DNA of 45,946 nucleotides from the NCBI GenBank assembly GCA_031271295.1, contig JAISVZ010000002.1, positions 1 through 45,946 of the forward strand. Reading direction: 5' to 3'. This DNA comes from Clostridiales bacterium. Lineage in GTDB: Bacteria; Bacillota; Clostridia; Lachnospirales; WQUN01. The notes under the pieces are model-generated. The model saw nothing but the letters and a program-made list of their open reading frames with translations. It did not search any database and was not told the DNA's origin. This document shows, piece after piece, positions 27,533 through 36,305 of the stretch. Numbering within the stretch: position 1 is the first letter of the stretch; each line of letters starts with the position of its first letter. Position numbers and translations under genes: made by a program.

Positions 27533-27659
27533 GGCGAAAATTGGTTCGCCAGAAGCAGCGAGAAGAATGCTGGCAAGGAAGCTTCAAATCGATACAATTA
27601 TGGAAATAACTGAGCTGTCAAGGAATCAGATAGAGGAAATCGAGGAAATAGGAGCGTAA
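27533..27659 (+). pseudogene. Remnant of Rpn-family nuclease/transposase (C-terminus)
   Basis: The last 40 or so codons (EAARRMLARKLQIDTIMEIT to EEIEEIGA) resemble the C-terminal tail of Rpn-type recombination-promoting nucleases, which end in a short helix-turn-helix-like segment (here ITELSRNQIEEI). The nuclease core is missing; upstream lies repeat copy C. Bases 27533-27568 match 45905-45939 in reverse, so another fragment lies at the right edge. Confidence 0.5.
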
Positions 27660-27708
27660 CAAAAACTATTCGCAGCCCGAAAAGATATAAAACCTTTACA
27701 CAACATCA

Positions 27709-27753
27709 AAATTAGGATAAAATAAACTACACTTTATTTTATCCTAATTTTTT
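27709..27753 (+). terminator. Long AT-rich terminator hairpin
   Basis: AATTAGGATAAAATAAA and TTTATTTTATCCTAATT pair perfectly around CTACAC and are followed by TTTTTTT. It lies directly before the ribosome binding site of the AAA ATPase gene and may end transcription from upstream. Confidence 0.75.
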
Positions 27754-27767
27754 TTTGCGGAGGTTTT

Positions 27768-28994
27768 ATGCAATACATTCAAAGAAGCTTAGAACGGAAA
27801 TTTACGCGAATGAGCGCGTTCTTCAAAGCTGTTTTAGTAACCGGCGCTCGTCAGGTTGGCAAAACCACGATGCTTAGGCATTTGGCGCGGGAGCAAAACA
27901 GAACGTATGTAACGCTGGATAATATGCTTGCGCGAAACCTTGCTAAATCCGATCCGGTTTTGTTTTTCCAAACATATAAACCGCCGGTTTTAATCGACGA
28001 GGTGCAATACGCGCCTGAACTGTTCGCTGCGCTAAAGATTTTATGCGATGAATCAACGGATACGGGTTTGTTTTGGCTTACCGGTTCTCAGCAATTCGAT
28101 ATGATGAAAAATGTCCGCGAAACACTTGCGGGCAGAATCGGCATTTTGGAATTATACAGCCTTTCGAAAAATGAGAAAGACGGCATATTTTTCAATAACG
28201 AATTGGATTTTACGCCGGAGTGTTTGCAAAGCAGGCAAAGGCAAGCTCCGAAAAATGACGTAAGGAGCGTTTTCGGTCATATTTGGCAGGGAGGAATGCC
28301 GCAGGTTTTGGGCGCTGACACCGAAGCGCGGCAGGAGTATTATAATTCTTACGTAAGCACTTATCTTATGCGCGATGTTGCGGAGCTTGGCGGCGTTACC
28401 GATACGGCGCGCTTAGGAAAATTTATAACCGCCTGCGCCGCGCTTATATCGCAGCAAGTTAATTTCAAAACTCTTGCGGACGCGGCGGAAATATCACAGC
28501 CTACCGCCAAGGAATGGCTGCGGTTATTGGAGGGTATGGGTATTGTATATTTGCTTAGACCGTATGCAAATAACGCTCTTAAACGCATTACGAAAACCCC
28601 AAAGCTGTATTTTTGCGATACGGGGCTGGCGGCGTTTATTTCCATGTGGCCAACGCAGGATTCTTTGATGAACGGAGCGGCAAGCGGGCATTATTTTGAA
28701 AACTTTGTAGTTATGGAGCTTGTGAAAAATTATTCATATTCGCCGAGTAAAGCGGTTCTGACATATTATCGGGATTCCAACGCAAAAGAAATTGATGTTT
28801 TTGTTGAACGCGGCGGGTTAATTCACGCGCTGGAGATAAAAAAATCCGCAAACCCGGACAGGCGCGAGGTTAAAAAATTTGAGATACTAAGCAAAACCTC
28901 CGCAGAGCAGGGCAGCGGAGGTATAATTTGCATGTGCGAGGAAGTTATGCCGATTGATTCAAAAAACTGCTTCATACCGTGCAATTTGATTTAA
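27768..28994 (+). CDS. AAA ATPase with DUF4143 domain
   Basis: A 408-residue cytoplasmic ATPase. Walker A GARQVGKTT is at residues 26-34, Walker B VLIDEVQ at about 76-82, and sensor TGSQQ near 108. A winged-helix-like DUF4143 region follows (about 195-300: AAEISQPTAKEWLRLLEGMG). The C-terminus carries a PD-(D/E)XK nuclease-like signature (KEIDVFVERGG and ALEIKKS, about 340-363), usual for this family. Such genes are common in genomic islands; the role is unknown, possibly linked to toxin-antitoxin or defence. RBS GGAGG. No operon partner. Confidence 0.85.
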   Translation: MQYIQRSLERKFTRMSAFFKAVLVTGARQVGKTTMLRHLAREQNRTYVTLDNMLARNLAKSDPVLFFQTYKPPVLIDEVQYAPELFAALKILCDESTDTGLFWLTGSQQFDMMKNVRETLAGRIGILELYSLSKNEKDGIFFNNELDFTPECLQSRQRQAPKNDVRSVFGHIWQGGMPQVLGADTEARQEYYNSYVSTYLMRDVAELGGVTDTARLGKFITACAALISQQVNFKTLADAAEISQPTAKEWLRLLEGMGIVYLLRPYANNALKRITKTPKLYFCDTGLAAFISMWPTQDSLMNGAASGHYFENFVVMELVKNYSYSPSKAVLTYYRDSNAKEIDVFVERGGLIHALEIKKSANPDRREVKKFEILSKTSAEQGSGGIICMCEEVMPIDSKNCFIPCNLI

Positions 28995-29095
28995 AGGCAT
29001 GGTTTTTCGCAAAAAGATTGTAAGCGCAAATACCTCGGATCTTGGGAGCGGCTATAAATTTTTGGTGTTTTCGTCCCCAACTTGGGAGCGCATTA

Positions 29096-30072
29096 TTATT
29101 TTTCGGGTATAATCTCAAAAATAAACTCACAGGGCTTTTCCCTTTTGCTGTTAATCGGCGACGAAACAACTTCCTTTGTTTTAAGCCGCAAATCAAGCAG
29201 CTTTTCCATTCTTAAGGCGTTCGTCTGCTTCAAATCCGCTCGTTTCTATCCAATTTTTAATGCCGGTATAAACCCTTCCGTTTATATCATCGTCACCACG
29301 TCAATTGATATTGCGGCGGCATATAACCCGCCCTCGAATTTGATAATGTCATACGGCGCGGTATCTTCCTTCGTTACCCAATCGTTAATTGCCCATATCC
29401 AAACTGTTTTGCCGTCCTCGTGCCACATAAAATCGGGCGAAGCGTACAGCAAGTCGCGAATTAACGGCATGTGCGCCACCTGCCAGTTGTTAAAACCGTT
29501 TTCGCTGAAAATTTCGTCAAACGTGCTGCAGCCCGATGTTACCGCTCTGAATTTGGGCAGCTTGATAACTCTAACCTCCGGCGCTTTTTTTATTTTATCG
29601 GTAACTTCAAGCAGACGGTTAACATTTGAAGGGTTTCCGTTGTAATTGCCGCCTTAATGTGCGTTTCTATTTCCTTTGCTTTTTCGTAAAGAAGTTTTAC
29701 TTCCTCGCCTCTGCCAAAATCCGCTTGCTTAATTTGCCGGATAAATTCCATCACAATTTCCTTCAGTTCGTGTAAAATTGAAACTTCCTCGTCTAAATCG
29801 TTAACCTTTTTGCCCAAAACCTCAATTACAATTTCCGAGCCGGACGTGTTAAATATCCTTTGAATATCTTTTACGCCGATATTCAGTTTCCGCAAAATCA
29901 AAATTTGCTCCAAGCGTTTCACTGCGGATTCGTCATACGGCCTGTACGCGTAGCCGTCGCTTCTTACGCTGGTTAAAAGCCCCATTTCTTCGTAATAGCG
30001 CAGTGTACGGGCGGAAATATCGTACCTTGCGGCGATTTCGCGGATTTTTATAAGCTCGTCACCATTAACCAA
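29096..30072 (-). pseudogene. Frameshifted MerR-family regulator with GyrI-like domain
   Basis: Residues 1-150 are intact: MerR winged helix (IREIAARYDISARTLRYYEEMGLL), then a coiled coil. After about position 29632 the frame ends early, but a +1 frame continues with NPSNVNRLLEVTDKIKKAPE and onward through FNNWQVAHMP and GKTVWIWAINDW, a GyrI/effector-binding-type domain. Two further shifts (near 29290 and 29210) are needed to reach the natural end FEIIPEK at 29096. Three shifts indicate decay rather than one sequencing error, though errors cannot be excluded. It would have been an effector-responsive regulator. Confidence 0.75.
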
Positions 30073-30256
30073 TACCCCTTTCGGTTTTTTCTAATTATAA
30101 ACTGTTCCGCAACGACAGAGTCAAGGGGCGGATGAAAATTTTTTTATCTCTACTTGGCAATGAAGACAAAAATTCCGTTACACACTTCCCTTTTTAAAAT
30201 AGAAAGTGTTGCATTCTTAGTTATTTTTATTTATGAATTTTTCTGACACTTCAAAT

Positions 30257-30304
30257 AAATAAAGAGAAGAAAATCCGCATAGATGCAAGGGACTCTTCTC
30301 TTTT
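30257..30304 (-). terminator. Terminator downstream of the Rpn-like fragment
   Basis: AAAGAGAAGA pairs with TCTTCTCTTT (both strands symmetrical); on the minus strand a T-rich tract follows. It lies 28 bases beyond the stop codon of the fragment at 30332-30541. Confidence 0.6.
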
Positions 30305-30331
30305 TAAATTAAAATGTTGTGTGGAAGCTGT

Positions 30332-30541
30332 TTACGAGGCTGCCGCAAGGATGTTATTTACCTCGGCCAAAGATATGCCTACCCTACGGGCTATTTCCGA
30401 TAAACTTATACCCATTTCATGAAATGCCAATACTTTACCTTCTGCTCTGCCTTCTACTCTGCCTTCTACTTTACCTTCCGCCTTAACCCTGTCAATTAAA
30501 TCCATAGGGACGGCCTGCAAAAGCGCGGGTAATACAAACAA
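30332..30541 (-). pseudogene. Rpn-family nuclease/transposase C-terminal fragment
   Basis: A 69-codon stretch. Its end (VKAEGKVEGRVEGRAEGKVLAFHEMGISLSEIARRVGIS) is the typical tail of Rpn-type PD-(D/E)XK transposase-like proteins: an EGK/EGR-repeat helix and a short helix-turn-helix. The catalytic N-terminal two thirds are missing, and the upstream DNA on this strand shows no continuing frame. A good ribosome binding site is absent, so it is probably a relic. Together with 27533-27659 it shows past activity of such elements. Confidence 0.6.
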
Positions 30542-30650
30542 ATTTCCTTGTCAGGGGTGCGAAAAGGGCACATGGGCGCAAAAAGCAATTCCGGTATTGC
30601 ATACGCCGAATAACCGTATTATAATTTTCAAAGTATAACGCAAGGGCGGG

Positions 30651-31667
30651 ATGTTTATGATGGAGATAAAGTACGCAAAGCATATCGACATACTTTTTCA
30701 CGTTCTGGCGTTTATGAAGGTAAATAACGCTTCAAACTGTTATAACGGGAAGTATATTGATGATATGAAACTGAAACGGCGGGAGTTTTCCGGCGGCAAA
30801 ACTCTAAATAATATCGCTTTGTTAGAACCTTATTACAATAACAATTTTGACCGTTTGGGGATTATTAATTTTCTTCCGTTCGGCGCTTTGAATTTTGACG
30901 AAATGAAAACCGCTTTTCTGAATTATCCCGGTTTTACGCGGGAGGATTTAGCAAATTTTATTATTCCCTTCAATGAAATTCTTGATGATGAATCCGGTTT
31001 CTATTTTGATTTTTGGGAAAGCGTGTTTAAAGCTGGGGATAATGAGCGAAAAGCGGCGGAAACAGCAATTAAGCAACTTTTTACCAAATACAAATGCGTT
31101 TTTGATTATTGCGGGAAATCGGCGCTTGCATATTTGTCTTACAGCTTAACCGTAAACGGAAGGGGATATACTGATTCTAAGTTGACTGCGCTCGCGCCGT
31201 TTCCAAAGGGCGAGGAGCAAATAAGTAAAACATTCTTTACGCTTTGGCATGAATACACGCATCAATTCACCGATATGCTGCTGCAAAGGGATATAAATAT
31301 GCGCGACGGGTCGCATGATATTTCCGAAATCGTTGTTATTTTGACCGATTTTTACCTGATAAAATCAATAGACCCGCAAAGTTTGCGCGGTTATATAATG
31401 TGGTTAAGCGCCGATGCAGGATTAAGCGAAGGTTCAAAAGCCGGGTTGAGCACCGGTTCAAACGCAGGGATAAGCGCCGATGCCGGGTTAAGCACCGCTT
31501 CTAACGCCGGGTTAAGCGCCGATGCCGGGTTAATCACCGCTTCTAACGCAGGGTTAAGCGCCGGTTCAATAAGCGAAGCCGATTTTTTAGCGCGCGTCCC
31601 GATAGACGAAGCGTTAAAAACGCAAATATTTGACGTAACCAAAAAGATACTTTACTACAAGGATTAA
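30651..31667 (+). CDS. HEYTH metallopeptidase-like protein with repeat insert
   Basis: A 338-residue soluble protein. HEYTH at residues 200-204 fits the HExxH zinc-protease signature within a helix (TLWHEYTHQF). A downstream acidic residue (SEIVVILTDFYLI, about 225-237) could be the third ligand. Residues about 252-309 are a low-complexity insert of alternating LSADAG and LSTASNAG units encoded by a minisatellite. No signal peptide. An ATG at 30657 or 30660 may be the true start, as AAGGGCGGG precedes. Family unknown to me; proteolysis is inferred from the motif only. Confidence 0.6.
   Translation: MFMMEIKYAKHIDILFHVLAFMKVNNASNCYNGKYIDDMKLKRREFSGGKTLNNIALLEPYYNNNFDRLGIINFLPFGALNFDEMKTAFLNYPGFTREDLANFIIPFNEILDDESGFYFDFWESVFKAGDNERKAAETAIKQLFTKYKCVFDYCGKSALAYLSYSLTVNGRGYTDSKLTALAPFPKGEEQISKTFFTLWHEYTHQFTDMLLQRDINMRDGSHDISEIVVILTDFYLIKSIDPQSLRGYIMWLSADAGLSEGSKAGLSTGSNAGISADAGLSTASNAGLSADAGLITASNAGLSAGSISEADFLARVPIDEALKTQIFDVTKKILYYKD
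31404..31577 (+). repeat. In-frame minisatellite, alternating 18- and 24-base units
   Basis: Units of 18 bases (TTAAGCGCCGATGCCGGG) alternate with units of 24 bases encoding LSTASNAG-type peptides, giving a 42-base higher-order period. All units are multiples of three, so copy-number change keeps the reading frame. Located near the C-terminus of the HEYTH protein. Confidence 0.8.
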
Positions 31668-31689
31668 TAACGAAACGGAGAATACGCGT

Positions 31690-31977
31690 ATGGTTAATTA
31701 TTCAACGGTTGTTTCGGCGGTTATTTATATAATATGGAATTTTGTTGTTTTTTCGATGTACGGCGCGGATAAAAGGAACGCGGCAAAGGGCAGGTGGCGA
31801 ACAAGAGAAAAAACGCTGCTGTTTGCCGCATTTATAATGGGCGGTGTGGGAGCTTTGGCGGGAATGAAGGTTTTCCGGCATAAAACAAAGCACCCGCAAT
31901 TTGTTATCGGCGTGCCTTTGGCGGTTATTTTTAACGCAGCGGTTCTTACCGGTATTTGGTATTTATGCGGTAAATAA
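31690..31977 (+). CDS. DUF1294 membrane protein
   Basis: A 95-residue integral membrane protein with three hydrophobic helices. The pattern YGADKRNAAKGRWRTREKTLLFAAFIMGG and HKTKHPQF is typical of DUF1294. The function of the family is unknown. It starts 22 bases after the HEYTH gene, with a weak GGAGAAT ribosome binding site, so the two may be cotranscribed. Confidence 0.85.
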   Translation: MVNYSTVVSAVIYIIWNFVVFSMYGADKRNAAKGRWRTREKTLLFAAFIMGGVGALAGMKVFRHKTKHPQFVIGVPLAVIFNAAVLTGIWYLCGK

Positions 31978-32020
31978 AAAACCGGACAGCTTATTTTAAG
32001 GCCATCCGGGATAACACAAA

Positions 32021-32168
32021 CCGGCAACCGCAAATCGGCAACCGTCAAACCGCAAATCCACAACCCGCAAATCGGCAAACCGCAAATCCACAAACCGCAA
32101 ATCGCAAATCCACAAACCGCAAACCGCAAATCGGCAAACCGGCAAATCCACAAACCGCAGTCCGCAAT
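32021..32168. repeat. Degenerate intergenic minisatellite
   Basis: About ten variants of an AACCGCAAATCCAC/AACCGCAAATCGGC motif of 14-16 bases fill the gap between two convergent genes. Spacing is irregular and there are no unique spacers, so this is not a CRISPR array. The minus-strand reading frame across it is a by-product. Confidence 0.8.
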
Positions 32169-32170
32169 CC

Positions 32171-33055
32171 TCAAACTGTATCCTGAGTATAAATTGTATT
32201 GGTATACGCGTTTATAAGCAGCGGCGCGGTATCCGCCGAAATGTATACGCGGTAAAACGGCGCTGCGTAAATCGCGGCGCTTCTGATTCCCGTGTTCTCC
32301 AAACGGTGATACACCAAATCCATTTTGTCTATCGAAACACCCGCGCCTGCGTAGGTGTTTTTTATTTCGTGCATACAGGTAAGCAAAACCTCGTCCGGGG
32401 AACAGATGCTTCTTTGTTCGTTAACAAAGCCGTCCGCCTGAGCGTAGATAAATTCCGCGCGGCTTATTCCGTTTTCGCCTACCGTTATAATTAAATAACT
32501 GCTGCTTATTATATAACCTCTGTATGTGGGCCTATATTCAAACACAAGCCCCTCTTCGGATTCGTAAGGCTGGCCGTAGGGCATATCCGAAATAAAATCC
32601 GGATACGAGGCTCTTATTTTTTTTAAAAGCGCCGCGCTTTGGTTTTTGGCGTAGGTGCCGTCCGGCACGCCCGCCGTAACGTCGCGGTTACGGTAGAGAA
32701 CATAACCCGTGTTGGCGTTAATGGATATACTCTCCCAATCCGTGCGGTAAATTTGGCGGTTATTCTCGATGGAAAGCTTTGCGTCGTCCGGAGTTGTCAT
32801 AAAAATTTCAAGGAGTTCTTCGTTGTTATAATTAAACGGCTTCATTTCTATTCTGCCCTTCGGCGCGAAAGAACGCATTGCTTTGCCGGTAAAACTTATG
32901 TTGTTTACTTCAAGTAATTCGGTTATATTTGTAAACTGGTCGTTTGTCATGTAATATTTGTTGTTGTCCGCAAAAAGGATATTGCACACAAATAAAACGG
33001 CGTTTAAAAAAAACAGAAAAATTATTGTTATTTTTTTTGCGTAACTAACATCCAT
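32171..33055 (-). CDS. YycI-like two-component regulatory protein
   Basis: A 294-residue protein with one N-terminal membrane helix (about residues 7-28) and an extracytoplasmic region matching the YycI/YycH fold, in particular the SYLIITVGENGISRAEFIYAQADGF block and the C-terminal YRVYISADTAPLLINAYT. In Bacillus, YycI with YycH restrains the sensor kinase WalK. It directly follows the YycH-like gene, but no walR or walK gene lies nearby. The end reaches the minisatellite. Assignment is by fold pattern. Confidence 0.7.
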   Translation of the reverse strand: MDVSYAKKITIIFLFFLNAVLFVCNILFADNNKYYMTNDQFTNITELLEVNNISFTGKAMRSFAPKGRIEMKPFNYNNEELLEIFMTTPDDAKLSIENNRQIYRTDWESISINANTGYVLYRNRDVTAGVPDGTYAKNQSAALLKKIRASYPDFISDMPYGQPYESEEGLVFEYRPTYRGYIISSSYLIITVGENGISRAEFIYAQADGFVNEQRSICSPDEVLLTCMHEIKNTYAGAGVSIDKMDLVYHRLENTGIRSAAIYAAPFYRVYISADTAPLLINAYTNTIYTQDTV

Positions 33056-33080
33056 ATGTTTAGCCTCCCTTGCGGGTTAA

Positions 33081-34490
33081 TTATTTTGCGGGGCGCATAT
33101 AACTTCTGCCGTCTAATTCCACTGTCCAGTTTAAAAGCATTTGCATATTCTCGTCAAACCGGTAGCCAAGCCGTACGCGGTTCATCATCTCTTGCAGGCT
33201 TTCGTTTCCCGCGGGGTCGTAAAAGGTGTTTAAAAAATCGTAAAAGTTTAGCGACGCGGTATCGCTTGCCATATCGTCTTGCGTAAAACACGCGGCTATT
33301 CGTTTGTATTTTACAACCTCCTGCCGCTCTATTGCCACCTCCATACAATAGCCCATGCCTATATTAACCTTTACCGAATCCGGAAAAATAAGCGGAAAAT
33401 CCGACACGGCGTAGTTAAAATAAAACGTGTAACGTTCGCCGTCTAAAAAGTAGGAATCCAAATAAAAGTCGTTAATTACGTTATGGTCGCTTCGGATAAA
33501 ATTAAGCGCCGCGGAATAGTTCGCAACAAGGCTGTTATCCTTTTGGGTATCAAGTGTGGCGTAATTGGAATATTCCAGCACGCCGCTTAAAAAATTGTAT
33601 TTTACAACGGCGTTATCATCCGATACGTAGCGGAAGCTGGTTTCATCCGGTATAACCTGCTTTATAGGCGAATCTTCGAAGAAAACCTTAATTTGCGATT
33701 CAACGCTTTTTATTGTTACCTCGCCGTCTTGCGATTGGTAGGGGTTAATTACACCGGCGGCGGCGTATTCAAACCCGTTTGCCGGGAAATCAGGAATAAA
33801 CAGATTTTCGCCGGGCGATGTAATTCCGCTTTCGGCCGAGGAAATAAAACGAAGGCTGCCTACGCTGCCGTCCTCTATATAAAGGCGGAGATTGTCGTTA
33901 ATTTCGGCCTTTACCCTAACCGAATATTCAAAAACGGTTGAATCCCTATCGTTAACAACAAGCACCGTAACGTTAGAGGCACTGCTCACAGCCGGTATAA
34001 AAACTAAGTAATTGAAGGAGCTTACCTGTTCGGTAAAGCGCATTACACCCTCTTTTTCAAGGTCCGAGCTTTGCAATATGCATTCGGCGAAAACAGACGG
34101 CGGCAAAAAAACGGGGTAGGAATAAATTAAACAGCCGCGCCGCAGAGAGTCCGCCCAGTTTAGCTCATACTCCGATACAAACGCACCGGATAAAAGCAGT
34201 TCCTCTAAAACAAGGTCCGCGTTGTATTTGCCTATACTTTCCGAAAGCCCGTTATACTTAATGCGGTAATCGTTAGCGGCGGCTTTTGAGATAAGGCGGT
34301 ACGGGGATGCCAAATATATTTTTTCCGTATTAATATCCTCTTGCTTTACAATTAACGACCTTAAGGCATAAAAAAAGTTATAATTCGCGTTAACGCCGAA
34401 CCACAGCCTGTAGGTTTGCGCTAAAGAAACTATAACTAAGATAATTATTATAATATTTTTAATTGTGTTGTTAAAATCTTCTTTGTTCAT
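33081..34490 (-). CDS. YycH-like protein
   Basis: A 469-residue protein with an N-terminal membrane helix (about residues 10-27, IIIIILVIVSLAQT) and a long extracytoplasmic part of repeated alpha/beta units, as in YycH. I use the ATG at 34490, which begins six bases after the stop of the preceding gene (TGATGAAATG); a further upstream ATG at 34535 lies within that gene. Likely forms a pair with the YycI-like protein encoded 25 bases downstream and may sense envelope state. Confidence 0.65.
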   Translation of the reverse strand: MNKEDFNNTIKNIIIIILVIVSLAQTYRLWFGVNANYNFFYALRSLIVKQEDINTEKIYLASPYRLISKAAANDYRIKYNGLSESIGKYNADLVLEELLLSGAFVSEYELNWADSLRRGCLIYSYPVFLPPSVFAECILQSSDLEKEGVMRFTEQVSSFNYLVFIPAVSSASNVTVLVVNDRDSTVFEYSVRVKAEINDNLRLYIEDGSVGSLRFISSAESGITSPGENLFIPDFPANGFEYAAAGVINPYQSQDGEVTIKSVESQIKVFFEDSPIKQVIPDETSFRYVSDDNAVVKYNFLSGVLEYSNYATLDTQKDNSLVANYSAALNFIRSDHNVINDFYLDSYFLDGERYTFYFNYAVSDFPLIFPDSVKVNIGMGYCMEVAIERQEVVKYKRIAACFTQDDMASDTASLNFYDFLNTFYDPAGNESLQEMMNRVRLGYRFDENMQMLLNWTVELDGRSYMRPAK

Positions 34491-34494
34491 TTCA

Positions 34495-35067
34495 TCACTC
34501 GGCAAAAGGAATATTAAATAAACCGGGGAAAGCATCCTGTAAAATTTGCCACGGGAAAACGCTTGTGTTTTGAATGTCGGTTTTTATTTCGGCCGGCGTT
34601 CTTGTAAGCAGGCAAACATACCTGAATGTACGGGCGTCGGTTGAAACGGTGGTTATTTCTAAGTTGTTATCCCCAATGAATAAATCAGCGGTAAGGGAGA
34701 ACATCTCCGTTTGCCCAACAACCAATTCATAAACGTTTAAATCCACCCGTTCGGTAATTGGCGTGCCGTCCTCGTTAAATTCTCCGGTGTTATCAAGGCG
34801 GAAAACTGTGAGTTTTACGGATGTGTTGTTTGGCGCAAGCCCGGCTATTGTGCGCTTTTCATCGAAGGTTAGCTCGCTTTCCATAAGGGAGCCTTCCGCG
34901 TTTAATATGCCGCCCGTAATTGTAACGGAACCTATTTTGTTATTAATTACAACCGGTACGTTGCTTGTGTTTGCCGGAATTAGAAGATCATCCGTAGCGT
35001 AAACGTAAAAAGACGCGCAAAACAAAAACACAACTGTAAGTAAAACGAACAGCGAACGTTTTGCCAT
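34495..35067 (-). CDS. Exported protein of unknown function
   Basis: A 190-residue secreted protein with a clear signal peptide (MAKRSLFVLLTVVFLFCASF, cleavage near YVYAT). The mature part is beta-rich with immunoglobulin-like spacing (VVINNKIGSVTITGGILN, LTVFRLDNTG, NNLEITTVS). First gene of the unit with the YycH- and YycI-like genes, after GAGGAGGGAG. Its place suggests a surface partner of the YycHI-like pair; no family was recognised. Confidence 0.6.
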   Translation of the reverse strand: MAKRSLFVLLTVVFLFCASFYVYATDDLLIPANTSNVPVVINNKIGSVTITGGILNAEGSLMESELTFDEKRTIAGLAPNNTSVKLTVFRLDNTGEFNEDGTPITERVDLNVYELVVGQTEMFSLTADLFIGDNNLEITTVSTDARTFRYVCLLTRTPAEIKTDIQNTSVFPWQILQDAFPGLFNIPFAE

Positions 35068-35122
35068 CAGCGCTCCCTCCTCTCAAAAAGATTTGCTTTC
35101 CTTTTTCTTTAGTTCTGCGCTT

Positions 35123-35159
35123 ATTATACAGTATATTTATTACAGAATCATTACGGCAA
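35123..35159 (-). promoter_or_regulatory. Candidate promoter of the YycHI-like operon
   Basis: On the minus strand, TTGCCG (35159-35154) and TATACT (35135-35130) are 18 bases apart; a perfect TATAAT (35128-35123) follows immediately and may be the true -10 with an extended TGTATAAT. About 60 bases upstream of the start codon. Confidence 0.5.
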
Positions 35160-35196
35160 AATAACTTTTTTTTTACAAAATAAAACTACGCAGTTT

Positions 35197-36270
35197 TTAT
35201 TCCTGTTCCGGTATTGTTGTATTAAATATTTCGTCAAATTCGTGTAAAACAGCGTTAAACGCCGTAAGCACCACAGGGTCGAAATGGCTTGGTTTGGTTC
35301 TGCCGTCGCCAACGGTTATAATTTCCACCGCTTCCTCGTGGGTAAAAGGTTTTTTATACGGCCTTACGCTGCGCAGGGCGTCGTACACGTCCGCAACGGA
35401 AACAATTCTTGCCGGAAACGGGATATCCTCGCCCGCCAAACGGTGCGGGTAACCTGTGCCGTCAAATTTTTCGTGGTGGCTTTCGGCTATTTCTATCGCG
35501 GTTTGCAGTTCCTTTCCGTGCTCCGCTTCCGTAAAAAAGCTTTCCGTTTTCCTAAGCAGGTTTGCGCCCGAAACGGTATGGTTTTGCATTTCAATAAATT
35601 CTTCATCCGTAAGCTTGCCGGGTTTTTTAAGAATAATATCGGATATGGCTATTTTGCCGACGTCGTGCAGCGGCGAAAACAGAATAGTTTGCTTAATTAT
35701 TTCCGGCGTAATTTTATCCGGGTAAAGCTCTCCAACCTTGTTTGCCAATACGCGGGTGAATTTTTTAATACGGTCGATATGGTCCCCGGTAACGTTGTCG
35801 TGAAGGTCTGTCATAAGCGACATTCCCATTATTATTGCCTCGCGGGACGCGCCGAGCTGCTTTGTACGCTCGTCTACGAGCATCTCCAAAGAGTCTCTGT
35901 AAGTTTTAAGTTCCAAGTGGTTTTGCACCTTTGCCCGCACTATGTTTGAGTTAATCGGTTTTTTAACGTAATCCACAGCGCCAAGCAGTAAGCCCTCTTC
36001 CTCCACGTCGGAATCTTCCTCGCTGGTTACGAATATTACGGGAATGCTTGCCAGTTCCGGTTTATCCTTCATAAACTTTAAAACCTCGAAACCGTTAATG
36101 TCCGGCATGTAAAGGTCTAAAAGTACGAGATCCGGTTTTTTGCGGAGCATCATTTTTTTTGCGCCCTCGCCGCTGGTTACCGAAATTACAGTGTAATCGT
36201 CGCTTAAACTTACCTCTAAAATTTCGATATTGATTCTCATATCATCCACTATCATAATTGTGTTTTTCAT
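35197..36270 (-). CDS. Response regulator with HD-GYP phosphodiesterase domain
   Basis: A 357-residue cytoplasmic protein. Residues 1-122 are a receiver domain: acidic pair D9-D10, phospho-acceptor D52 in LVLLDLYMPD, and the conserved lysine near 102 (VDYVKKP). A coiled linker follows (about 125-150), then an HD-GYP domain: H202-D203 in SPLHDVGKI and G273-Y274-P275 in FDGTGYP. This domain hydrolyses cyclic di-GMP in studied members. The sensor kinase is not in the window. AAGGAGA precedes the ATG. Transcribed toward the YycHI-like operon, which appears to have its own promoter. Confidence 0.9.
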   Translation of the reverse strand: MKNTIMIVDDMRINIEILEVSLSDDYTVISVTSGEGAKKMMLRKKPDLVLLDLYMPDINGFEVLKFMKDKPELASIPVIFVTSEEDSDVEEEGLLLGAVDYVKKPINSNIVRAKVQNHLELKTYRDSLEMLVDERTKQLGASREAIIMGMSLMTDLHDNVTGDHIDRIKKFTRVLANKVGELYPDKITPEIIKQTILFSPLHDVGKIAISDIILKKPGKLTDEEFIEMQNHTVSGANLLRKTESFFTEAEHGKELQTAIEIAESHHEKFDGTGYPHRLAGEDIPFPARIVSVADVYDALRSVRPYKKPFTHEEAVEIITVGDGRTKPSHFDPVVLTAFNAVLHEFDEIFNTTIPEQE

Positions 36271-36305
36271 CCCGGAATCTCCTTAAAATAACTGAATTGT
36301 ATTTT

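Noticed and set aside
29082-29645. Plus-strand open frame of 187 codons
   Set aside because: It is antisense to the frameshifted MerR gene, whose minus-strand homology is clear.
32021-32168. Possible CRISPR array
   Set aside because: Units are short, degenerate and irregular with no unique spacers; no cas gene is nearby.
31725-32174. Minus-strand open frame with repeated CGLWIC/CGFAIC peptides
   Set aside because: It is a translation of the intergenic minisatellite and of the antisense of the DUF1294 gene; no ribosome binding site and no family.
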